NCBI GenBank assembly: GCA_963620035.1
Contig: CAVEXN010000002.1
Span: 1-64,000 of the forward strand
From: F23-D06 sp963620035
GTDB taxonomy: Bacteria; Bacteroidota; Bacteroidia; Bacteroidales; WCHB1-69
Length of the DNA: 64,000 nucleotides
Direction of reading: 5' to 3'
Part shown: piece after piece, positions 53,317 to 64,000 of the stretch
Layout: every line of letters starts with the position of its first letter
Position numbering within the stretch: the stretch's first letter is position 1
The notes under the pieces: generated by a model
The model's database searches: none
Seen by the model: the letters and a program-made list of their open reading frames with translations, nothing else
Told to the model about the DNA's origin: nothing
Position numbers and translations under genes: made by a program

Positions 53317-54012
53317 ATGGCTAAAATATCAAAAAAACGCAAAGAGGCTTTTGCTAAATTTGATAAGAGCAAGGCATACGCTTTGCCGGAGGCTATCAAG
53401 GTGGTGAAAGATCTTACCTACACCAAGTTTGACGCTTCTTTCGACATCGACGTCCGTCTGGGCGTTGACCCGAGAAAGGCCAATCAGATGGTACGCGGTA
53501 TCGTCACGCTGCCCCACGGCACCGGAAAGGAAGTGCGTGTGCTTGTGCTCTGCACGCAAGACAAAGAAGACGAAGCGAAGGCGGCGGGTGCGGATTATGT
53601 GGGCCTGGATGAATACGTTGACAAGATCAAGCAAGGTTGGACAGACGTGGATGTCATCATCACGATGCCCAGCGTGATGCCAAAAATCGGCGCACTCGGC
53701 AGGATACTGGGTCCCCGCGGCCTCATGCCGAACCCCAAGTCAGGCACTGTGACGATGGATATCGGCAAGGCCGTTACCGAAGTCAAGGCCGGTAAGATCG
53801 ATTTCAAGGTTGACAAGTACGGCATCATCCACACTTCAATCGGAAAGAACCACTTCACGGTGGATCAGATTGCAGATAACGCCCGCGAAATGATGAGCAC
53901 GATCATCAAGCTGAAACCCTCGTCCGCCAAAGGAACTTATATCAAGAGCATCTTCCTCTCCACGACGATGAGTCCCGGCGTGCAGGTGGATCCCAAGTCA
54001 GTTACAGTATAA
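53317..54012 (+). CDS. rplA: 50S ribosomal protein L1
   Basis: L1 forms the mobile L1 stalk near the E site and in many bacteria represses its own operon. The 231-aa protein shows 'ALPEAIKVVKDLTYTKFDAS', 'DVRLGVDPRKANQMVRG', 'LPHGTGKEVRVLVL', 'GRILGPRGLMPNPKSGTV' and 'YIKSIFLSTTMSPGVQVD'. A binding site for autoregulation was not identified in the short rplK-rplA gap (23 bases). Confidence 0.97.
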   Translation: MAKISKKRKEAFAKFDKSKAYALPEAIKVVKDLTYTKFDASFDIDVRLGVDPRKANQMVRGIVTLPHGTGKEVRVLVLCTQDKEDEAKAAGADYVGLDEYVDKIKQGWTDVDVIITMPSVMPKIGALGRILGPRGLMPNPKSGTVTMDIGKAVTEVKAGKIDFKVDKYGIIHTSIGKNHFTVDQIADNAREMMSTIIKLKPSSAKGTYIKSIFLSTTMSPGVQVDPKSVTV

Positions 54013-54038
54013 TCTAAAAGTCTAAGCGAAAAAAACGT

Positions 54039-54557
54039 ATGAAACAAGAACAAAAAAGTCAGATTATCGAAGAAATCGCACAGGACTTGGCGAACTATTC
54101 GCACGTTTACATCACCGACATCTCCGGTTTTACCGTAGGTCAGGTTAACCAGTTGCGCAGACTCTGCTTCAAACGTGAGGTCAAACTCAAAGTCGTGAAG
54201 AACACGTTGCTGAAACGCGCCATGGACCAGGCTGAATCCGACTATTCAGAACTCTATCAGGTGCTGAACGGTCCCACCTCCATTATGTTGTGCAACACGG
54301 GCAACGTCCCCGCACGGCTGATCAAGGAGTTCAGGACCAAGAATGACAAGCCACTCATCAAGGCGGCTTTCATCGAGGAAACCGCCTACATCGGCGACGA
54401 CCAGCTTGAGAACCTGTGCAACATCAAGTCCCGCGAGGAATTGATAGGCGACATTGTCGGACTGCTGCAGTCACCGGCAAAGAATGTCATCTCCGCATTG
54501 AAATCCGGCGGCGGAAAGCTCGCCGGCATTGTCAAGACACTGTCCGAAAAAGAATAA
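54039..54557 (+). CDS. rplJ: 50S ribosomal protein L10
   Basis: L10 anchors the L7/L12 dimers to the ribosomal stalk. The 172-aa protein has the expected 'VYITDISGFTVGQVNQLRRL', 'LKVVKNTLLKRAMDQ', 'LNGPTSIMLCNTGNVPARLI' and the C-terminal helix 'LQSPAKNVISALKSGGGKLA' that binds L7/L12. It lies 26 bases after rplA; 57 A-rich bases separate it from rplL. Confidence 0.96.
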   Translation: MKQEQKSQIIEEIAQDLANYSHVYITDISGFTVGQVNQLRRLCFKREVKLKVVKNTLLKRAMDQAESDYSELYQVLNGPTSIMLCNTGNVPARLIKEFRTKNDKPLIKAAFIEETAYIGDDQLENLCNIKSREELIGDIVGLLQSPAKNVISALKSGGGKLAGIVKTLSEKE

Positions 54558-54614
54558 AACAAGTAAAATTAAGTAACAATCATTTTTAGTAAACAACATT
54601 AAAAAAATAAAACT

Positions 54615-54989
54615 ATGGCAGATTTAAAAGCATTTGCAGAACAACTGGTTAACTTAACGGTTAAAGAAGTCAACGAATTGGCTCAAATCCTGAAGGATGA
54701 ATACGGCATTGAACCCGCAGCAGCAGCAGTCGCAGTCGCCGCAGGTCCCGCAGCCGCAGGTCCCGCAGCAGAAGAGAAGACGGAATTCAACGTTATCCTC
54801 AAAGCCGCCGGTGCCCAGAAACTTCAGGTTGTGAAATTAGTGAAGGAACTCACCAACCTCGGACTCAAAGAAGCCAAGGAACTGGTTGACGGAGCTCCTA
54901 AGGCCGTGAAAGAGGGCATCAGCAAAGACGAAGCAGAATCCTTGAAGAAAGCTCTCGAGGAAGTCGGCGCTGAGGTCGAACTCAACTAA
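54615..54989 (+). CDS. rplL: 50S ribosomal protein L7/L12
   Basis: L7/L12 recruits and activates translational GTPases. The 124-aa protein has the N-terminal dimer domain ('AFAEQLVNLTVKEVNELAQI'), an Ala/Gly/Pro hinge (about residues 36-55) and the C-terminal domain ('EFNVILKAAGAQKLQVVKLV', 'GLKEAKELVDGAPKAVKEGI'). A long hairpin lies 17 bases after the stop. Confidence 0.97.
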   Translation: MADLKAFAEQLVNLTVKEVNELAQILKDEYGIEPAAAAVAVAAGPAAAGPAAEEKTEFNVILKAAGAQKLQVVKLVKELTNLGLKEAKELVDGAPKAVKEGISKDEAESLKKALEEVGAEVELN

Positions 54990-55006
54990 TTTCCCGATAC
55001 ACCAGA

Positions 55007-55051
55007 CAAGAGTACAACACTTTCGCTACGGCGAAAGTATTGTACTTCTTG
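55007..55051 (+). promoter_or_regulatory. Long hairpin between rplL and rpoB
   Basis: Bases 55007-55026 pair with 55031-55051 around a TACG loop. About 19 pairs form, with one bulge and one or two mismatched or wobble positions. No strong T tract follows. This is where E. coli has an attenuator and an RNase III site that set rpoB relative to ribosomal protein output, so a similar role is likely. Confidence 0.7.
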
Positions 55052-55122
55052 TTGTATTTAATACCCGCTGATTGGTATTCCCCTTGAAATCAGTATTTAA
55101 CTATAAACATAATCGAACAGTC

Positions 55123-58100
55123 TTGGCAACTAACAACAATAAAAGAATAAGTTTTGCATCGACAAGACCGGTTGAATTCCCGGATTTCCTCGACATTCAA
55201 CTGAAATCATTCAAAGAGTTTTTCCAAATTGACACGGATGCCGAATGCAGGCAGAACGAAGGACTTTACCGTGCATTTGCCGAAAACTTCCCCATCACCG
55301 ATGCAAGAAACAGTTTCGTCCTTGAATTTCTTGACTATTACATCGATGCACCTCGATATAATATGGACGAATGCCTTGAAAGAGGCCTGACCTACAGTGT
55401 TCCCCTCAAGGCAAAACTGAAACTCTCATGCAACGATGCAGAGCACGAGGATTTTGAGACGGTCATACAGGATATATACCTCGGCATGATTCCGTATATG
55501 ACCCCGAGCGGAACTTTCATCATCAATGGCGCTGAACGCGTTGTCGTGTCCCAGCTTCACCGCTCCCCTGGTGTTTTCTTCGGCTTCTCGTATCATACCA
55601 ACGGAACACCGCTTTATTCCGCCCGCATCATTCCTTTCAAGGGTTCGTGGATGGAGTTCACGACCGATATAAACAATGTGATGTATGCTTATATCGACCG
55701 TAAGAAAAAACTGCCGGTCACCACGCTGCTGCGCGCTATCGGATATGAGACGGACAAGGACATTCTCAACATCTTCGACATCGCCCATGAGGTGAAGGCC
55801 ACCAAAGCCAACCTGAAGAAACATATAGGCGAAAAATTCGCCGCCGCTGTCACAAAGACGTGGTATGAGGATTTTGTAGATGACGAAACCGGCGAAGTCG
55901 TCAACATCGAACGTACCGAAGTGATCATCGACCGTGAAACGGTGTTCGAGAAACAACATGTCCAGATGATCACCGATGCGAACATCAAGACAGTGCTGTT
56001 CCACAAGACCGACGAACGTAATACTGACTATTCCGTCATCTTCAACACGCTGCAGAAGGACCCGACAAACTCAGGCAAGCAGGCCATCGACTATATCTAC
56101 CTGCAGCTCAAGAGCACGACGGCCCCCGATGAGGAAACGGCCCGCGCTACGCTCGACAAACTCTTCTTTTCCGAGAAACGTTATGACCTCGGCGAAGTCG
56201 GCCGATACCGCATCAACAAAAAACTGAATCTAGACGTCCCGATGGAAACGGGCGTGCTCACCAACCAGGATATCATCTCCATCATCCGCTATCTGATAGA
56301 ACTGATAAACAACAAGACGGATGTGGACGATATCGACCATTTGAGCAACCGCCGCGTACGAACCGTCGGCGAACAATTATATAACCAGTTCAGCTTAGGA
56401 CTGAACCGTATGGCCCGCACCATCCGCGAAAAGATGAACGTACGCGACCACGAGTTATTCTCCCCGGTAGATCTGATCAATGCCAAGACGCTCTCTTCCG
56501 TGGTGAACTCGTTTTTCGGTACGAACCAGCTTTCGCAGTTCATGGACCAGACGAACCCGCTGTCTGAGATTACGCACAAACGCCGTATCTCTGCCCTCGG
56601 TCCCGGAGGCCTCTCGCGCGAACGCGCCGGCTTTGAAGTCCGTGACGTACACTATACACACTATGGACGTCTCTGTACCATAGAGACCCCAGAAGGCCCG
56701 AACATCGGACTTATCTCTTCCCTCTGCGTATTCGCCAAGATCAATCATCTGGGCTTTATCGAAACCCCATACCGCCGTGTCGAGAACGGAAAGGTTATTT
56801 TCAACGAATCCCCGATTTTCCTGACCGCCGAAGAAGAGGACAACAAGCGTATCGCACAGGCTAATACCCCGATGGATGTTGAGGGTTTGCTGGGCGAAAA
56901 GGTAAAAGCACGCCGCCTTGCCGACTATCCGATCCTGCCGCGCGAGGAGATTGATCTCATCGACATCGCACCTAACCAGATTGCCTCTATCGCAGCATCT
57001 CTGATTCCGTTCCTGGAAAATGATGATGCCAACCGCGCCTTGATGGGGTCAAACATGATGCGTCAGGCCGTGCCACTGCTCCGGCCGGAAGCCCCGATTG
57101 TCGGCACCGGTCTCGAACACAAGGTGGCCGTCGATTCACGCGCCGTGCTGCTGGCAGAAGGTGCCGGTGTGGTGAAAAGCGTGGATGCTACACACATTGA
57201 AATCGAATACGAACGTACGGAACAGGAAGAACTAGTGAGTTTCGAGCCGGCAGTGAAGAACTATCAGCTCCTCAAGTTCCGCAGGACGAACCAGAACTCC
57301 TGTATCAATATGCGCCCCATCGTGGTGAAAGGTCAGAAAGTGCAGAAAGGCGATGTGTTGACCGAAGGCTATGCCACAGAGAACGGCGAACTTGCCCTTG
57401 GCCAGAACTTGATGGTCGCATTCATGCCCTGGAAAGGCTACAACTTCGAGGATGCCGTCGTGATTTCCGAAAAGGCAGTCACCGAAGACCTCTATACCTC
57501 TATCCACATAGAATCATTCACCCTCGAGGTGCGCGACACCAAACGGGGCATTGAGGAACTCACCAACGATATTCCCAACGTCTCAAGCGAGGCAACCGCA
57601 GACCTTACCGCGGACGGTCTTATCCGCGTGGGGGCTGAGGTGAAAGAGGGCGACATACTCATCGGAAAGATTACGCCCAAAGGAGAGTCATATCCGACAC
57701 CGGAGGAGAAACTGCTCCGCGCCATCTTCGGCGACAAGGCCGGCGATGTCAAAGACGCTTCCCTCAAGGCACCCCCATCCATGAAAGGTGTGGTCATCGG
57801 CTCCAAATCATTGTCGCGTCTCATCAAAGACCGCAAGTCGAAAGCCAAAGACAAGGACATCATCAATGAGATTGAGGAGCGTTACAAGGAAGAAACCGAC
57901 CGTTTGCACGACGTGGCCGTTTCCAAGTTGTACAAGGTTCTCGAAGGCAAGATTTCGCATAATATACACGACAATGCCAAGAACGTGATTGTGCCGAAAG
58001 GAACGAAATTCTCCCAGAAACTGCTCAATACGGTTGACTTCACCTCGGTCGCCATTTCCAAGTGGACGAATGATGCCAAGGTCAACGTGCTCGTTTCAGA

Positions 58101-58923
58101 GATTATCCGCAATTATTTGGTGTGTGAGAGAGAAATCAACGCCCGCAAGACGAGGGAGATTTTTGATGCCACCATCGGCACCGAACTGCCGACAGGTATT
58201 GTGCAAATGGCAAAGGTTTATATTGCAAACAAACGTAAACTTCACATCGGAGACAAGATGGCAGGTCGCCACGGCAACAAGGGTTGTGTGGCCAAGATTG
58301 TTCGCAAGGAAGACCTTCCGTTCTTGGCAGACGGCCGCCCGGTTGACGTGGTGCTGAACCCGCTGGGTGTGCCTTCCCGTATGAACCTCGGACAGATTTA
58401 CGAGACTGTGCTGGGTTGGGCAGGCCGCAAGCTGGGCGTGAAATATGCCACACCGATTTTCGACGGCGCATCGCTTGACCAGATCAATGCCTTGATGAAA
58501 GAGGCTGGCCTTCCCGAAAACGGCAGCACGCAACTGTACGACGGGGAGACGGGTGAACCGTTCCACCAGAAAGCAACCGTCGGCTACATCTATTACTTGA
58601 AACTCCACCACATGGTTGACGACAAAATGCATGCCCGTTCTATCGGTCCCTATTCCTTGATTACGCAACAGCCCCTCGGCGGTAAGGCACAGTTCGGCGG
58701 TCAGCGTTTCGGTGAAATGGAGGTCTGGGCTATTGAAGCCTATGGCGCATCCAATGTCTTGCAGGAAATCCTTACGGTGAAGTCGGACGATGTAGTAGGA
58801 CGCGCCAAGACTTACGAGGCTATCGTGAAGGGCGACAACATGCCGAATGTCGGCATCCCCGAATCCTTCAACGTGCTGGTGAACGAACTCCGCGGACTCG
58901 GTTTGGACATTAAATATGAATAA
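55123..58923 (+). CDS. rpoB: RNA polymerase subunit beta, TTG start
   Basis: RpoB forms half of the catalytic cleft of RNA polymerase. From the TTG at 55123 it is 1266 aa; an upstream TTG at 55072 would add 17 residues that do not look like the family. The start 'ATNNNKRISFAS' then 'FPDFLDIQLKSFKEFF' matches Bacteroidetes RpoB. Conserved parts include 'SQLHRSPGVFFG', the rifampicin region 'FGTNQLSQFMDQTNPLSEIT' with 'HKRRISALGPGGLSRERAGF', 'GDKMAGRHGNKG' and the C-terminal 'GGQRFGEMEVWAIEAYGA'. There is no in-frame ATG before the conserved region, so a non-ATG start is required unless the sequence holds an error. Confidence 0.95.
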   Translation: MATNNNKRISFASTRPVEFPDFLDIQLKSFKEFFQIDTDAECRQNEGLYRAFAENFPITDARNSFVLEFLDYYIDAPRYNMDECLERGLTYSVPLKAKLKLSCNDAEHEDFETVIQDIYLGMIPYMTPSGTFIINGAERVVVSQLHRSPGVFFGFSYHTNGTPLYSARIIPFKGSWMEFTTDINNVMYAYIDRKKKLPVTTLLRAIGYETDKDILNIFDIAHEVKATKANLKKHIGEKFAAAVTKTWYEDFVDDETGEVVNIERTEVIIDRETVFEKQHVQMITDANIKTVLFHKTDERNTDYSVIFNTLQKDPTNSGKQAIDYIYLQLKSTTAPDEETARATLDKLFFSEKRYDLGEVGRYRINKKLNLDVPMETGVLTNQDIISIIRYLIELINNKTDVDDIDHLSNRRVRTVGEQLYNQFSLGLNRMARTIREKMNVRDHELFSPVDLINAKTLSSVVNSFFGTNQLSQFMDQTNPLSEITHKRRISALGPGGLSRERAGFEVRDVHYTHYGRLCTIETPEGPNIGLISSLCVFAKINHLGFIETPYRRVENGKVIFNESPIFLTAEEEDNKRIAQANTPMDVEGLLGEKVKARRLADYPILPREEIDLIDIAPNQIASIAASLIPFLENDDANRALMGSNMMRQAVPLLRPEAPIVGTGLEHKVAVDSRAVLLAEGAGVVKSVDATHIEIEYERTEQEELVSFEPAVKNYQLLKFRRTNQNSCINMRPIVVKGQKVQKGDVLTEGYATENGELALGQNLMVAFMPWKGYNFEDAVVISEKAVTEDLYTSIHIESFTLEVRDTKRGIEELTNDIPNVSSEATADLTADGLIRVGAEVKEGDILIGKITPKGESYPTPEEKLLRAIFGDKAGDVKDASLKAPPSMKGVVIGSKSLSRLIKDRKSKAKDKDIINEIEERYKEETDRLHDVAVSKLYKVLEGKISHNIHDNAKNVIVPKGTKFSQKLLNTVDFTSVAISKWTNDAKVNVLVSEIIRNYLVCEREINARKTREIFDATIGTELPTGIVQMAKVYIANKRKLHIGDKMAGRHGNKGCVAKIVRKEDLPFLADGRPVDVVLNPLGVPSRMNLGQIYETVLGWAGRKLGVKYATPIFDGASLDQINALMKEAGLPENGSTQLYDGETGEPFHQKATVGYIYYLKLHHMVDDKMHARSIGPYSLITQQPLGGKAQFGGQRFGEMEVWAIEAYGASNVLQEILTVKSDDVVGRAKTYEAIVKGDNMPNVGIPESFNVLVNELRGLGLDIKYE

Positions 58924-58951
58924 GAATACAATAAAATATAAATTGTAAATC

Positions 58952-63256
<4,305 letters not shown>

Positions 63257-63286
63257 TAATCAAGAACATCAAAAAACAACAACAAT

Positions 63287-63595
63287 ATGTCTGAACAAGA
63301 AAGTGAACATAAAATAGAACTCAGCATTACAGACGAAGTTGCACACGGTGTGTATTCTAATCTGGCTGTCATAACCCATTCCAACTCAGAGTTCATCATA
63401 GACTTTGCATCGCTAATGCCGGGCGGACCTAAGACTGCCGTCCGTTCAAGAGTAATCATGACCCCTCAGAATGCTAAGCGACTGCTCCGGGCACTCTCCG
63501 AAAACATCTCAAATTTCGAGCAGAAGAACGGAGCCATTGACGACAATTCTTTAGGATCTTTCCCGCCCCTCATGAACGGAGGCGGTATGGCCTAA
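63287..63595 (+). CDS. DUF3467 protein
   Basis: The 102-aa protein has the DUF3467 pattern: 'GVYSNLAVITHSNSEFIIDF', 'MPGGPKTAVRSRVIMTPQNA' and 'KRLLRALSENISNFEQKNG'. In Bacteroidetes it is regularly found right after rpoC, here 30 bases downstream. Its role is unknown; conserved position suggests a link with transcription or simply shared regulation. Confidence 0.88.
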   Translation: MSEQESEHKIELSITDEVAHGVYSNLAVITHSNSEFIIDFASLMPGGPKTAVRSRVIMTPQNAKRLLRALSENISNFEQKNGAIDDNSLGSFPPLMNGGGMA

Positions 63596-63638
63596 ACGTA
63601 TCGGAAACGTTCAAATTTCTGTATTATAAATGATGATG

Positions 63639-63666
63639 AGGGCAGGTTCACACCTGCCCTTTTTTT
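63639..63666 (+). terminator. Terminator of the rpo cluster
   Basis: AGGGCAGG (63639-63646) pairs with CCTGCCCT (63653-63660) over a 6-base loop and continues into a run of T's. It lies 44 bases after DUF3467 and probably ends the whole secE-rpoC transcript. Confidence 0.9.
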
Positions 63667-63813
63667 GTATAAGTGTGAGGGATTATGGCACGATGAATTA
63701 CGACAATCATCTTATGATATACAGGTGCGGCATAAAGGTTTCATCCCGGTTCACCATATAAAGCAGAACGTTGTTTTTTTTTCTGAATATCAAACGGCAA
63801 AACGTTTTTTTTT

Positions 63814-63821
63814 TACTTTTG
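63814..63821 (+). promoter_or_regulatory. -7 promoter element for the edge gene
   Basis: TACTTTTG fits TAnnTTTG, 70 bases before the ATG at 63892. The surrounding T-rich sequence has no clear -33. Confidence 0.45.
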
Positions 63822-63891
63822 CCACTATGCTTTATTTTAGTATTTTCCGAATGTAAAAATTTGATAATTAGTAACATAAACCGTTTATAAG

Positions 63892-64000
63892 ATGAAAAAA
63901 ATTACCGACAATTCTTTGTGGAGCAAACTGACAATGGTAGTAAATGCCGTATTAGTGCTTTTCTTTGTCCTTTCTATGGTCTTCTTGTTGAAGTTTGACA
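63892..64000 (+). CDS. Start of a membrane protein, cut by the window edge
   Basis: The first 36 codons read as a cytoplasmic segment MKKITDNSLWSKLTM followed by a strongly hydrophobic stretch ('AVLVLFFVLSMVFLL') and then KFD. This is an uncleaved membrane anchor rather than a signal peptide. The family cannot be told from this part. The ATG follows an A-rich leader. The rest lies beyond position 64000. Confidence 0.55.
   Translation, partial: MKKITDNSLWSKLTMVVNAVLVLFFVLSMVFLLKFD

Noticed and set aside
63665..63856. 63-codon open frame after the rpo terminator
   Set aside because: It starts within the terminator T tract, spans a promoter box and has no recognisable features.

Overview
This window comes from a Bacteroidales/Bacteroidetes chromosome. 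The main indications are secretion-system (T9SS) C-terminal sorting domains on two secreted proteins, a PorE-like OmpA protein, a short archaeal/eukaryote-type ProRS, DUF3467 directly after rpoC, an S16 with a long Ala/Glu-rich tail, FadL-type outer membrane proteins, and many promoters with the Bacteroidetes -7 element TAnnTTTG. Most starts lack a strong Shine-Dalgarno, as is usual for the phylum. No rRNA, insertion sequence, prophage or CRISPR array was seen.

Layout. 0-4 kb (+): a DUF4878 lipoprotein, a YiiX/YebB-like papain-fold protein, a DUF4340 protein, ribD and an IMPACT-family protein. 4-8 kb (-): coaX, an outer membrane protein, a TPR protein and lptC, a compact envelope cluster. 8-16.8 kb: an M20 amidohydrolase (+), truA and a beta-helix lipoprotein (-), then (+) a fused peptide-type ABC ATPase, a MauE/DoxX-like thioredoxin-fold membrane protein, an EnvC-like protein, engB and a META-domain lipoprotein. 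17-24.3 kb: rpsP-rimM (-), a 1042-aa TolB-like/beta-barrel protein (+), and purE-rimO-hydF (-). 24.3-28.2 kb: an AT-rich spacer, a four-helix-bundle protein, a secreted C10 cysteine protease with a T9SS tail, tRNA-Gln(CUG) and udk. 28.2-33.3 kb (-): four envelope proteins in one run. 33.4-37.6 kb (+): proS, mazG and a PorE-like protein.

37.97-49.18 kb is one gene encoding a 3734-residue secreted protein with a T9SS sorting domain. It stands alone between an upstream promoter and a strong downstream terminator. By eye it holds HYR/Ig-like modules, then about nine SprB-like modules, then about twelve PKD/Ig-like modules of about 90 aa, enclosed by N- and C-terminal domains that resemble each other. 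It is the most unusual object in the window.

49.2-64 kb (+): an MsbA-type ABC exporter and trmB, then the conserved secE-nusG-rplK-rplA-rplJ-rplL-rpoB-rpoC-DUF3467 transcription/translation cluster, a terminator, and the start of a membrane protein cut by the window edge.

Functionally the window mixes core information processing (RNA polymerase, ribosomal proteins, tRNA modification and charging) with envelope and secretion genes. PorE-like protein, the C10 protease and the giant protein would be linked through T9SS: the first as a machine component, the other two as cargo. This link is inferred from domains, not from gene adjacency alone. No clearly new multi-gene defence or metabolic system is visible. 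All family assignments are from reading the sequence; no database search was run.
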